Of a DNA stretch of 64,000 bases, positions 9,495-18,178 are shown one piece after another. Position 1 is the stretch's first letter, and every line of letters starts with the position of its first letter. Origin of the DNA: JADGHX01 sp035760965 (GTDB lineage Bacteria; Pseudomonadota; Gammaproteobacteria; Steroidobacterales; Steroidobacteraceae). The notes beneath the pieces were generated by a model. It saw only the letters and a program-made list of their open reading frames with translations, made no database searches and was not told the DNA's origin. A program made the translations under genes and the position numbers. The stretch covers positions 20,749-84,748 of the forward strand of contig DASTRY010000041.1 of assembly GCA_035760965.1 (NCBI GenBank), written 5' to 3'.

Positions 9495-10328
9495 ATGACA
9501 CCTGTGCAGAAAGCGCTCTGGTATGTCGAAAGCCACTTCGCCAGCGAGCTCTCGCTCGATGAGATTGCCGCCGCGGCCGGCGCGTCGCGCTACTACATCA
9601 CGCGCGCATTCACGGCAGTCTCCGGCCAGCCGCTCATGCGCTACGTGCGTGCACGCCGTCTCAGCACGGCGGCGCGCGCACTGGCGGACGGCGCTCCCGA
9701 CATTCTCACGGTTGCACTGGATGCGGGTTACGGCTCGCACGAGGCCTTCACGCGCGCCTTCGCCGACCACTTCGGCATCACGCCCGAGGCGGTCCGCGCG
9801 CAAGGCGCTCTCGCCAACCTCGACCTCGTGGAGCCCATCCGTATGGACCAGACCCCGCTCGAAACCCTGCAACCTCCCCGCTTCGTCGGTAGCAAGCCGC
9901 TGCTGATCGCCGGCCTGAGCGAGCGCTACACGTGCGAAACCAGCGCGGGCATTCCGGCGCAATGGCAGCGCTTTCTGCCGCACTTCAACCGAGTGCCCGG
10001 GCAGATAGGCAAGGTGGCCTACGGCGTCTGCTACAACACCGACGAGGCCGGCAACATGGACTATCTCACCGGTGTCGAGGTGCCGGACTTCTCACGCGTG
10101 CCTGCGGACTGGGCCCGTATCCGGCTGCCGGAACAGCGCTACGTCGTGTTCGATCATCCGGGCCACGTCTCGGGCATCCGTCGAACGTGGGCGACGATCT
10201 GGAGCGCCTGGTTCCCCTCTTCCGGGCACGAGCCGGCGGACGGCCCGACCTTCGAGCGCTACGGCGAGCGCTTCGACTCGCAGACCGGCAACGGCGGTCT
10301 GGAAATCTGGATTCCGATCCGTCACTGA
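9495..10328 (+). CDS. AraC-family regulator with GyrI-like effector domain
   Basis: 277-residue transcription regulator. The AraC-type double helix-turn-helix is at the N-terminus (about 8-105: SLDEIAAAAGASRYYITRAF and VALDAGYGSHEAFTRAFADHFG), and a GyrI-like/SOUL-fold effector-binding domain fills about 120-277 (QRYVVFDHPGHVSGIRRTW, GGLEIWIPI at the end). This N-terminal-HTH order is that of the Rob/TetD-like multidrug-sensing group. It probably binds small hydrophobic ligands. No target is evident; the neighbours are the methyltransferase upstream and a cytochrome downstream. Confidence 0.9.
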   Translation: MTPVQKALWYVESHFASELSLDEIAAAAGASRYYITRAFTAVSGQPLMRYVRARRLSTAARALADGAPDILTVALDAGYGSHEAFTRAFADHFGITPEAVRAQGALANLDLVEPIRMDQTPLETLQPPRFVGSKPLLIAGLSERYTCETSAGIPAQWQRFLPHFNRVPGQIGKVAYGVCYNTDEAGNMDYLTGVEVPDFSRVPADWARIRLPEQRYVVFDHPGHVSGIRRTWATIWSAWFPSSGHEPADGPTFERYGERFDSQTGNGGLEIWIPIRH

Positions 10329-10453
10329 TCCGGCCGGCGCCGATCCGGCCGCCTGCCAAGGAGACCCGCGCCGGGCGCGATACGCCCGTACAGCGGTGAT
10401 CTTCTCGGCAGCCGATGCACGGCCGAGCGAACGCGGGCAAGGTACGGCCCGTC

Positions 10454-11197
10454 ATGAACACAGGACGCCGCTCGGTCGTCATCGCAGTGCTCGTCCTTGC
10501 CGCGCTCGTCACCGCGGGCTTCGTGTACGGCTCGATTCGCACGGCCCGCGTCGAAGCGCGGCTGCTCGAGCTGCCGGCGGACGATATTTCGGCTGACGAG
10601 ACCCTCGTCGCTTTCGCAACGGCGCGCGGCCCGTACCTGTTCGTCGAGAACTGTGCCTCGTGCCACGGCGAAGACATGCGAGGCGACCCCAAGCGCGGCG
10701 TCCCGGACTTGCAGGACGCGATCTGGCTCTACGGCGACGGCAAGATCTCCGAGATCGAGAACACCATCCTGTACGGCATCCGCTCCGGCCATCCGAAGGC
10801 GCACAACGTCACCGACATGCCGGCGTTTCTGCGGACCGGTCAGCTCGCGCGCGCGGAGATCGACGACGTCGTCGAGTACGTGCTCAGCATCAGCAACCAG
10901 CCGCACGACCCCGCCGCTGCCGAGCGAGGCGCCGCGCTCTATCAGAACAAAGGCAACTGCTTCGACTGCCACAGCTCCGATGCGCTCGGGAATCCGGATT
11001 ACGGCGCGCCGGCGCTGACGGGTCCCGCCTGGCTCTACGGCGGCAGTCGCGCCGAGCTCCGCCGCTCGGTGGACGAGGGTCGGCACGGGCTGTGTCCGTC
11101 GTGGATCGACAAGCTCGGTCCGGCGAACGTGCGCGCGCTCGCGATCTACCTTCACGAGGTGGTGCGCCACGCGGCGCCGCCGCCGCCCGACAAATAG
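10454..11197 (+). CDS. membrane-anchored di-heme cytochrome c, CcoP-like
   Basis: 247 residues from ATG 10454 (another ATG lies at 10415). A single N-terminal helix (about 8-27) anchors it with the domains in the periplasm. Two class-I heme c sites: CASCH at 67-71 and CFDCH at 169-173. Domain 1 has the usual distal Met (Met122 in DMPAF). Domain 2 resembles the last heme domain of cbb3 oxidase subunit CcoP (GAPALTGPAWLYGG), but the expected MPxW motif reads CPSW: Cys214 replaces Met and no other Met exists in that domain. No oxidase genes are adjacent, so its redox partner is unknown. Confidence 0.87.
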   Translation: MNTGRRSVVIAVLVLAALVTAGFVYGSIRTARVEARLLELPADDISADETLVAFATARGPYLFVENCASCHGEDMRGDPKRGVPDLQDAIWLYGDGKISEIENTILYGIRSGHPKAHNVTDMPAFLRTGQLARAEIDDVVEYVLSISNQPHDPAAAERGAALYQNKGNCFDCHSSDALGNPDYGAPALTGPAWLYGGSRAELRRSVDEGRHGLCPSWIDKLGPANVRALAIYLHEVVRHAAPPPPDK

Positions 11198-11225
11198 CAG
11201 CAACACTGGCGAAGGGGAGCACCGT

Positions 11226-12152
11226 TTGTCGTTTCTCGATTTCTCCCAAGCGCACACGCGCCGCTCGCTGACCCTCCTCGCCATCGGCGCGCTCGTGGGG
11301 CTGGCCATCGCCGGCTACGGGCTCTTCACCGCGCAAGGCACCGCGACCCGGCGCATGCCGGCCGAAGCCATCGCGACGGTGAACGGACGGCTCATCCTGC
11401 GCACGGATTTCGTCACGCAAGTGCAGACGCAGTTCGGCGTGCCGTTCGCGCAATCCACGGAGGCGCAACGCCAGCGCGTGCTCGATGACATGATCGCCGA
11501 AGAGCTCATGGTTCAGCGCGGGCTCGAAGCGGATCTCGCGAGCTACGACCCCGAGGTGCGCCAAGCGCTCGTGAACGGCGTCGAGCTGCAGATCTTCGCG
11601 GATGTGCTCGCGCGGCAGCCGACGGAGCAGCAGCTGAAGGACTACTACGAGAGCCACCGGGAAAGATACGTGCGCGACGGCATCATGCAGCTCCGCGATC
11701 TCATGATCCCGGCGGGCCAGGGCTCGCAGCAGTCGATGGAGCCGGCGTTGCACGTTGCGGGCAAAGCCGTCGACGCGCTCCGGCGCGGTAAGCCGCTCGA
11801 GCAGGTGATGAGCGAGTACGGGCTGCGCGATTCGCGGAAGCTGCTCGACTCGGGTCACGTCGATACGGGCGACGTGTTCGACTTTTCGGCGAAAGCGCGG
11901 CTCGATCCGCACGTGTTCGCGGTGGCCGCGAAGATGAGCGCCGGGCAGACGTCGGATCCGATCGTCGTCGCCGATGGCGTGCACGTCGTCGTCATGCTGA
12001 AGCGCGATCCGCCGCGCCAGCGGCCGTTCGACGAAGTCGCCAACGATGTCTGGACGGACCTGAAGAAAGATGCGCAGGACCAGGTGCGCAAGGCCAACCT
12101 GAAGTATCTCGCCGGCAAGGCCGACATCCGCATCGCGGAGCACAAGTGGTGA
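11226..12152 (+). CDS. PpiC/SurA-type peptidyl-prolyl isomerase
   Basis: 308 residues, TTG start with a purine-rich AAGGGGAG upstream. An N-terminal membrane segment (about 16-37) is followed by a SurA-N-like helical chaperone region (VNGRLILRTDFV, RVLDDMIAEELMVQRGLEADL) and a parvulin domain (RDGIMQLRDLMIP, then KMSAGQTSDPIVVADGVHVVVML). It probably helps fold exported proteins. Its stop overlaps the start of the HupE/UreJ gene (GTGGTGA), so it likely serves the proteins of this metal-associated operon rather than general outer-membrane assembly. Confidence 0.88.
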   Translation: MSFLDFSQAHTRRSLTLLAIGALVGLAIAGYGLFTAQGTATRRMPAEAIATVNGRLILRTDFVTQVQTQFGVPFAQSTEAQRQRVLDDMIAEELMVQRGLEADLASYDPEVRQALVNGVELQIFADVLARQPTEQQLKDYYESHRERYVRDGIMQLRDLMIPAGQGSQQSMEPALHVAGKAVDALRRGKPLEQVMSEYGLRDSRKLLDSGHVDTGDVFDFSAKARLDPHVFAVAAKMSAGQTSDPIVVADGVHVVVMLKRDPPRQRPFDEVANDVWTDLKKDAQDQVRKANLKYLAGKADIRIAEHKW

Positions 12153-13522
12153 GCCTGCTCACGCGACTGCGCCAGGCCATTGCAGCTGCGGCCGCCGAGC
12201 CGGTCGCGCAGCCCGCGCGGCACCGCCTCGCGCGCGACCTCTCGATTGCGCCCCCAGCGCTGCGGCATCTTCGGCGCGCCGCGCCTACCCTACCCCTCGC
12301 GCGGCGCCGCCTCGCGAGCGCGGTGACGAGCGCGGCGGGGCTGGCGCTGGCCGCTCTTCTTGCGCTCGCGCCGCTTGCGGCGCATGCGCACACGAAAAGC
12401 GAGACGTACACGGTGTGGCACATCGCCGGCACCTCCGTGCGCGCCACGTTCTCGATCCCGCTCGTCGAAGCCGATCGTCTCGCGAAAGACGGCGGGCGCG
12501 CCTCGAACGACGACATCACGCGCTACCTCGCCACGCACGTGTGGGTCACGTCGAAGGCAGGCAAGTGCGCGCTCGCCGGGCCGGTCCGCCCGGTCGCGGC
12601 CACCGAGCAGTTTCGCCGCTTCGACCTGGCGTTCGATTGCGCATCGAGCGAAAGCATCGCGCTGCACTCGTCCGCGTTCTTCGAGCTCGTCCCCTCGCAC
12701 GTGACGCTCGCGCAGATCGAGCTCGACTCCGGCGACATGATCGAGCAGATGATCACGACCGATCATCGCGATCTCGACCTCTCCGGCGGCGAAGCGGACG
12801 AGCTGCGCAGCGCGAGCTTCTTCGAGTACATGAAGATGGGCGTGATGCACATCTTCACGGGCGTCGATCACATGTCGTTCCTGCTCGGGCTCGTGCTCAT
12901 CTCGCGGCGCGCGCGCGATCTCGCGTTCGTCATCACGGGCTTCACGCTCGGCCACAGCGCCACGCTCGCGCTCGCCGTCACCGGCATCCTGCGGCCGCAC
13001 GCGGAGTTCATCGACGCGCTCGTCGCGTTGACCATCGCGCTCATCGGCGCGGAGAACATCGCGGTGGCGACGCGCCGACCGGAGGTGATCTCCATCGGAG
13101 TCGCCTCGCTCCTCACGGTGATGGCGATTGCCAGCGCGGCCGGATTCGGCAGCCTGCCCGCCTCGCTCCTCGCGGGCGCCGCGCTGTTCGGCTCGTGCTA
13201 TCTCATGATGTCCGGCCACCTGTACGACGCCGCTCGGCTGCGCCTCGTGGTCACGCTGGTGTTCGGCCTCATCCACGGATTCGGCTTCGCGTCGGACCTG
13301 CTGGAAATGCGGCTGCCGACCGAGCGGCTCGTCGAGCTGCTCGTCGGGTTCAACCTCGGTGTCGAGGTCGGACAGCTCACCTTGGTCTTCGCGCTCCTGG
13401 CTCTCGTTGCCCTGCTCGGACGCGTGCGCATCGCCTTGCCGCGCCCGATCGTCGTGGACGTGCTGTCCTCCGCGCTCGTCGGTCTGGGCATGTACTGGTT
13501 CATCAGCCGGAGTTTTAGGTAG
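12146..13522 (+). CDS. HupE/UreJ-family membrane protein
   Basis: 458 residues. A long N-terminal part carries a hydrophobic signal at about 50-76 and a periplasmic domain to about 230, followed by the HupE/UreJ-type helical bundle with the family signatures MKMGVMHIFTGVDHMSFLLG (about 230-249) and FGLIHGFGFASDL (about 373-385), whose His and Asp residues are expected to bind metal. HupE/UreJ proteins are nickel (possibly cobalt) permeases linked to hydrogenase or urease; here neither enzyme is near. The start overlaps the PpiC-type gene; GTG 12146 or 12149 are both possible. Confidence 0.88.
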   Translation: MVSLLTRLRQAIAAAAAEPVAQPARHRLARDLSIAPPALRHLRRAAPTLPLARRRLASAVTSAAGLALAALLALAPLAAHAHTKSETYTVWHIAGTSVRATFSIPLVEADRLAKDGGRASNDDITRYLATHVWVTSKAGKCALAGPVRPVAATEQFRRFDLAFDCASSESIALHSSAFFELVPSHVTLAQIELDSGDMIEQMITTDHRDLDLSGGEADELRSASFFEYMKMGVMHIFTGVDHMSFLLGLVLISRRARDLAFVITGFTLGHSATLALAVTGILRPHAEFIDALVALTIALIGAENIAVATRRPEVISIGVASLLTVMAIASAAGFGSLPASLLAGAALFGSCYLMMSGHLYDAARLRLVVTLVFGLIHGFGFASDLLEMRLPTERLVELLVGFNLGVEVGQLTLVFALLALVALLGRVRIALPRPIVVDVLSSALVGLGMYWFISRSFR

Positions 13523-13543
13523 CCGTAGATCCAATTTAGGTAG
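13514..13543. repeat. 9-bp direct repeat, two helical turns apart
   Basis: TTTAGGTAG occurs at 13514-13522 (over the HupE/UreJ stop codon) and again at 13535-13543, 21 bp centre to centre, upstream of the DUF2946-like gene. Spacing of two turns fits a regulator site, but the repeat is short. Confidence 0.35.
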
Positions 13544-13606
13544 TTGGACCCATGTTTTGCGACGGCCGCGGGGCTAAACTGCGGACGCACATCGGGTCCC
13601 GCAGGC

Positions 13607-14047
13607 GTGTCCAACCGATTTCTCAGCCGTGTTCAGCACCACTGGCTCATCAGCATCCTGCTGGTAGCGGTGGTCACGCGCGCGCTGATTCCGGCGGGGT
13701 TCATGCCCTCGACGGAACGGCCGTTCACGTTCGAGATCTGTCCCGACGGGTTCCCGGCCCAACTCCTGCACGACTCTGACCCGCACGCCGCTCACCACCA
13801 TCACGCACATGGCGCCAGTGGGCCGGCGGAGAGTCAGCACGGCGGTAGCGGCTCTCACGATCACGCCGCTCGTGCCGAGCATTGCGTGTTCGCAGCGGCA
13901 GCCGCGACGGGTCCGGCGCCGCAAGCCGCACTGCTGCTGGTGCCGATCGAATCCGCTGTCGTCCATCACCTCTATCGCGCTCCCAGCGCGCCGGCTCTCG
14001 CGCGCTATCGCATTCAGCAACCGCGCGGACCGCCCGCGCTCTCCTGA
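13607..14047 (+). CDS. DUF2946-like His-rich protein
   Basis: About 146 residues from GTG 13607 (VSNRFLSRVQHH); an ATG at 13553 is out of frame and upstream residues look untranslated, so the start is uncertain. One N-terminal helix (LISILLVAVVTRALIPAGFMP), then the FEICPDGF motif, a His-rich loop (HAAHHHHAHG) and a conserved late Cys (EHCVFAAAAA). This is the pattern of DUF2946, a family often found beside copper-responsive TonB receptors. The His cluster and two Cys suggest metal binding in the periplasm. It lies between the HupE/UreJ and TonB genes, in line with a metal module. Confidence 0.78.
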   Translation: MSNRFLSRVQHHWLISILLVAVVTRALIPAGFMPSTERPFTFEICPDGFPAQLLHDSDPHAAHHHHAHGASGPAESQHGGSGSHDHAARAEHCVFAAAAATGPAPQAALLLVPIESAVVHHLYRAPSAPALARYRIQQPRGPPALS

Positions 14048-14115
14048 CGAAATACGTCCCGTTCGGTGCGGCGTGGCATGGCCACGGCCGTGCGTACTTC
14101 GTTCACGGAGAGCTT

Positions 14116-16143
14116 ATGAATGTCCTGTATCCAGGCGGACTGGCATTGCTGCTGGCCGCCGTCGTCGCGCACGCGGAACCAACCGCGCCGCGCACTCTAG
14201 AGCAGATCACCGTCACTGCCGATCGACCCACGCTGAGCGCGCCCGGCGAAGATGCCGCGCGGGCCGAGGCCGAGCGCGTTCCGGGCGGCGCAAACGTCGT
14301 GGGCCAATCCGAGTATGCGGATGGACGCGCGTCGACGCTGGCCGATGTGTTCGCGCTGACCCCCGGCGTGTTCGTGCAATCGCGGTTCGGCGCCGAAGAA
14401 GCGCGCGTTTCCATTCGCGGCTCGGGCCTGCAGCGCACATTTCACATGCGCGGCATCAACCTGCTCCAGGACGGCATTCCGCTCACGCTTGCCGATGGCA
14501 GCGGCGACTTCCAGGCGATCGAGCCGCTCGCGCTCGCGTACACGGAAGTCATGCGGGGCGCGAACGCGCTGGAATACGGCGGCACGACGCTCGGCGGCTC
14601 GATCAACTTCGTCTCGCCTTCGGGCCACGACAGCTGGGGCCTGCGCTCGCGACTCGAAGGCGGCAGCTTCGCGTATCGCCGCGCGCTCGTCTCGCTCGGC
14701 GATGTGCTCACGACGGGCGACTACTTCGCGGCGCTATCGGCGTACTCGCAGGAAGGCTTTCGTGACTGGTCGAAGCAGCAGAATCAGCGCTTCTTCGGCA
14801 ACGGCGCGCTGCGCCTGAGCGATGCGGTCGAGAGCCGCTTCTACGTGTCGGTCGTGCACTCGGTCTCGGAGCTGCCCGGCTCGATCACCAAGGCACAGCT
14901 CGCCGCCGACCCGCGGCAGGCGAACCCCGGCAATTTCGCCGGCCGGCAGCAGCGCGATTTCGATCTCTATCGGCTCGCCAATCGCACAGTGATCGAGCTC
15001 GGCGAGGCCCGTCTCGAGCTGTCGGCGGGATACGGATACAAGGACCTGTGGCATCCGATCTTTCAGCTCCTGCAGCAGCGCTCGAACGACTGGTTCGCGG
15101 GTGCGCGCTACGTCGACGAGCGCAAGCTCGCCGGACACGCGAATCGCCTCGTCGCCGGCTTCGCGCCATCGTGGAACAGCGTGCACGACGATCGTTTCGT
15201 GAACGTGGCCGGCACGAAGGGCGCACGCACGGCGCGCAGCCATCAGCTCTCGCAGAACTACGCCGCCTACCTGCAGAACGAATTCGATCTCGACGCGCGC
15301 TGGACGTTCGTGACCGGCGCACAGTGGACGGATGCCGAGCGGCGCTACGACGACCTCTTCCTCGCGAATGGCGATCAGAGCCTCGACGCCGCGTACACGC
15401 ACCTCGCACCGAAAGTCGGCTTCGTCTGGCACGGGTCCGGCGAGTGGTCCGTGTTCGGGAATTTCTCCGGGAGCTTCGAGCCGCCGAGCTTCGGTGAGCT
15501 GACGGGTGGGCCGGGCGTGAGCATTCTGAAAGCGCAAACGGCTCGTACCGTCGAAATCGGCACACGCGGCACGCTGGCCCGCGTTCGCTGGGACCTCGCC
15601 GCGTACTCCGCGCGCGTGCGCGACGAGTTGCTCGGCCTCAACGACCCGAACGGGCAGCCGCTCGGCACCGTGAACGCGCCGCGCACGATCCATCGCGGCG
15701 TCGAGCTCGGCGCGCAGCTTGCGCTCACCCACGCGCTGTCGTGGCGCTCCTCGTATCTGTGGAGCGATTTCCGCTTCGATGGGAATGCGACCTACGGCGA
15801 CAATGCGCTCCCCGGAATCCCCGAGCATTTCTATCGCGGCGAGCTCGTCTGGACGGCTCGCGACGGCTATGCGGTCACGCTGAACACCGAGTGGTCGCCG
15901 CGCCGTTATGCGATCGACATGGCGACCACCTGGTTCGCCGACCCCTATGCGCTCGTCGGGCTGAAGCTGGCGCGCGACGTCGAGCACGGGCTTTCCTGGT
16001 ACGTGGAAGGCCGCAATCTCGCGGATCGGCGCTATGCATCCACGACGGGCGTCATTGCGGATGCCAGCGGCATCGATGCGGCGCAGTTCCTGCCCGGCGA
16101 TGGACGCTCCGTCTACGCAGGCGTCTCGTGGAAGCCGAAGTAG
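14116..16143 (+). CDS. TonB-dependent receptor, FecA/metal-chelate type
   Basis: 675-residue outer-membrane receptor. ATG 14116 has GGAGAG upstream and opens a signal peptide ending VVAHA; the longer frame upstream overlaps the DUF2946 gene and is rejected. Plug domain with LEQITVTADRPTLS and the FecA-like signature RVSIRGSGLQRTFHMRGINL, then VMRGANALEYGGTTLGGSINF. The barrel ends with NLADRRYAST and GVSWKPK. Substrate is probably a metal chelate; the HupE/UreJ and His-rich DUF2946 neighbours favour a transition metal over a siderophore, as an inference. The 3' end overlaps the convergent GDT1 gene by 31 bp. Confidence 0.92.
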   Translation: MNVLYPGGLALLLAAVVAHAEPTAPRTLEQITVTADRPTLSAPGEDAARAEAERVPGGANVVGQSEYADGRASTLADVFALTPGVFVQSRFGAEEARVSIRGSGLQRTFHMRGINLLQDGIPLTLADGSGDFQAIEPLALAYTEVMRGANALEYGGTTLGGSINFVSPSGHDSWGLRSRLEGGSFAYRRALVSLGDVLTTGDYFAALSAYSQEGFRDWSKQQNQRFFGNGALRLSDAVESRFYVSVVHSVSELPGSITKAQLAADPRQANPGNFAGRQQRDFDLYRLANRTVIELGEARLELSAGYGYKDLWHPIFQLLQQRSNDWFAGARYVDERKLAGHANRLVAGFAPSWNSVHDDRFVNVAGTKGARTARSHQLSQNYAAYLQNEFDLDARWTFVTGAQWTDAERRYDDLFLANGDQSLDAAYTHLAPKVGFVWHGSGEWSVFGNFSGSFEPPSFGELTGGPGVSILKAQTARTVEIGTRGTLARVRWDLAAYSARVRDELLGLNDPNGQPLGTVNAPRTIHRGVELGAQLALTHALSWRSSYLWSDFRFDGNATYGDNALPGIPEHFYRGELVWTARDGYAVTLNTEWSPRRYAIDMATTWFADPYALVGLKLARDVEHGLSWYVEGRNLADRRYASTTGVIADASGIDAAQFLPGDGRSVYAGVSWKPK

Positions 16144-16706
16144 CCCCCGCTGCTCGCGATCACGAGGATGCCGATGACGAGGAACACCACGGCGGCACAC
16201 CCGTGCACGACTCGCAGCGGCAGACGCTTCGCGATGCCGTTGCCGAGCAGCACGACGGGGACGTTGGCGATCATCATTCCGAGGGTCGTGCCCGCGACCA
16301 CGCCGGCGAGCGACGCGTACTTCGCCGCGAGGGCAACCGTTGCGATCTGCGTCTTGTCGCCCATCTCGAGCACGAAGAACGCGCACAGCGTCGTCAAGAA
16401 GGGGCCGTAGCGGGAAAGCTTCGGCTGCTCCGTTTCGTCCAGGCGGTCCGGAATGAGGATCCAGATCGCCATGGCGATGAAGGAGATGCCGAGGATCCAG
16501 CGCATGATGTCCGGCGCGATCAGGTGCGCCACGAACCGGCCCACCGCACCGGCGAGCGCGTGATTCAGCAACGTCGCCGCCAGCATGCCGAGGATGATCG
16601 GCATCGGCCGGGAATACCGGGCGGCGAGCACGAGCGCGAGCAGCTGAGTCTTGTCGCCGATTTCGGCGAGAGCGACGACGCCCGTCGAGATGAGGAACGC
16701 TTCCAC
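16113..16706 (-). CDS. GDT1/TMEM165 (UPF0016) family cation exporter
   Basis: 197-residue inner-membrane protein with about six helices in two repeats. Each repeat has the family signature: LAEIGDKTQLLALVL near the start and LEMGDKTQIATVAL in the second half, whose acidic residues bind the cation. Bacterial members export Mn2+ (MneA-like); eukaryotic ones handle Ca2+/Mn2+. The start is GTG 16706 (VEAFLISTG, with GAGG upstream). A more upstream start at 16811 would lie inside the riboswitch and is wrong. The gene has a yybP-ykoY Mn2+ riboswitch in its 5' leader, which strongly supports a manganese role. Confidence 0.93.
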   Translation of the reverse strand: MEAFLISTGVVALAEIGDKTQLLALVLAARYSRPMPIILGMLAATLLNHALAGAVGRFVAHLIAPDIMRWILGISFIAMAIWILIPDRLDETEQPKLSRYGPFLTTLCAFFVLEMGDKTQIATVALAAKYASLAGVVAGTTLGMMIANVPVVLLGNGIAKRLPLRVVHGCAAVVFLVIGILVIASSGGYFGFHETPA

Positions 16707-16770
16707 CTTGAACCTCAGGGCCGATGCCGACGCGATGACCCTCGCGCAAGCGGCCCAGCGCCTCGCACGA

Positions 16771-16886
16771 GAGTCAAAGGTCTCACCAGACACCGAAGTC
16801 GCCTGCACCATGGCCGAAGGCCAAGTCTGTTGATGCAGGCCCCTGGCGCGCGGGGCGTCCCGCGGCAGGGAGGCTACTCCCCAATG
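16771..16886 (-). ncRNA. yybP-ykoY manganese riboswitch
   Basis: Read on the minus strand, the leader of the GDT1 gene contains the three conserved blocks of this aptamer in order: GGGGAGTAGCC (16872-16882), CATCAACAGACTT in the middle (about 16824-16836) and the 3' block TCTGGTGAGACCTTTGACTC (16771-16790), with a GGCC-TTC-GGCC hairpin between them. The aptamer ends about 64 nt before the GTG start, leaving room for an expression platform. Known members switch on exporters when Mn2+ is high. A covariance-model search (RF00080) would confirm it. Confidence 0.92.
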
Positions 16887-16939
16887 ACGGCGCGCAGTCT
16901 ACACGAGTTGGCGCGGATTGCGACCGTACGCGGATCGAT

Positions 16940-18079
16940 TCACCGCGTGCCGGCAGCGGTTTCGGCGATCAGGAAGTCGACGACCGAGCGCAGGGCCTCG
17001 CGCTCGCTGGCGCCGCGCGAGCGGGCGCTCTCGTACCGCGCGATCTGCCGGTGCGCGCTCGTGCCGCGCGCGAGGATCTGACGGGCGTGTGCGACTTCCC
17101 GCGAGCACGCGAGCGCCTCCGCGTCCTCCGCCACGAGCTCGAGCAGCTCATCGAGCAGGGTCGCGAAATCGACGAGCTCGCCCTTCGCCATGTCGAGGAG
17201 CTTCGCGTCGAAGCTGTAGCGCATGGCGCGCCAGCGGTTTTCCGCGATCAGCAGGTTGGGATAGCGCCGCCAGCTCTGGTTGGCACGGCGCAGCCGAAAC
17301 AGCATGCGCACGAGTGACACCGTCAGCGCGGCCAGGCACAGCGAATCCTCGATGCTCGTGCAGACGTCCATGATGCGCGTCTCGAGCGTCGGATAGCGCG
17401 AGCTCGGGCGCAGGTCCCACCAGATCTTGGTCGTGTCCTCGATGAGACCGTTGCGGATCAGCGTGTCGAGATGGCGCCGGAACTCGCCGTAGCTCTCGAA
17501 GCGTTCCGGCAGACCCGTGCGCGGCAGCGCGTTGTACACGGTCGAGCGGAACGATTTCAGCCCCGTCTGCTCCCCCTCCCAGAACGGCGAGGAGCAGGAC
17601 AGCGCCAGGAGGTGCGGCAGGAAATACGAAAGCTGGTTCATGAGATCGATGCGCAGGTCGTCGTCATCGATGCCCACGTGAACGTGCATGCCGCAGATCA
17701 TCAGGCGGCGCGCGGTGGCCTGCATCTCGGCCGCCATCGCCGAGTAATAGTCCTTCTCCGTCGGCTTCTGCACGAGGGCGCGTGAGAACGGATGGGTCGA
17801 CGCCGCGATGGGCGCGAGCCCGTAGCGGCCGCTCACTTCGACGATCAGCGCGCGCAGCCGCGCCAGGTCCGCACGCGCCTCGGCGAGCGTGCGGCACACG
17901 CAGGTGCCGACCTCGATCTGCGAGCGCAGGAACTCCGGCGCGATCTGTCCCGCCCCGCGCTCCGTGCACTCCTTCAGCAGCCCGGACGGTGGGTCGTTGT
18001 CGACCTCGCCGGTGTCACGATCGACCAGCAGGTATTCTTCTTCGATACCGACCGTGAAAGGCGGCTCTTTCATTGCCAT
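16940..18079 (-). CDS. YbdK-type carboxylate-amine ligase
   Basis: About 379 residues of the glutamate-cysteine ligase family 2 (YbdK). N-terminus FTVGIEEEYLLVDRDTGEV, the metal/ATP-binding segment GMHVHVGIDDDDLRIDLMNQ (about 137-156), the central SSRYPTLETRIMDVCTSIED and the RANQSWRRYPNLL helix are all family marks. E. coli YbdK has weak gamma-glutamylcysteine ligase activity; the physiological substrate is unknown. ATG 18079 and 18073 are both possible starts. It lies 54 bp upstream of the GDT1 riboswitch in the same direction, so read-through transcription into the riboswitch is possible. Confidence 0.93.
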   Translation of the reverse strand: MAMKEPPFTVGIEEEYLLVDRDTGEVDNDPPSGLLKECTERGAGQIAPEFLRSQIEVGTCVCRTLAEARADLARLRALIVEVSGRYGLAPIAASTHPFSRALVQKPTEKDYYSAMAAEMQATARRLMICGMHVHVGIDDDDLRIDLMNQLSYFLPHLLALSCSSPFWEGEQTGLKSFRSTVYNALPRTGLPERFESYGEFRRHLDTLIRNGLIEDTTKIWWDLRPSSRYPTLETRIMDVCTSIEDSLCLAALTVSLVRMLFRLRRANQSWRRYPNLLIAENRWRAMRYSFDAKLLDMAKGELVDFATLLDELLELVAEDAEALACSREVAHARQILARGTSAHRQIARYESARSRGASEREALRSVVDFLIAETAAGTR

Positions 18080-18178
18080 AAGCGGCAAGTGTAGCCGACG
18101 GGATCGTCGCCCAGAACGATCCGTTGGCGGCCGGCATTCGCCGCGGCAACGCGCGCCGGAGTGGCAGGGGGAGACCCG

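Noticed and set aside
10890..13534. Minus-strand open frames opposite the PpiC and HupE/UreJ genes
   Set aside because: The real genes have clear motifs on the plus strand; antisense frames have none.
16707..16811. Longer N-terminus for the GDT1 protein
   Set aside because: It would translate riboswitch sequence; the family N-terminus begins at GTG 16706.
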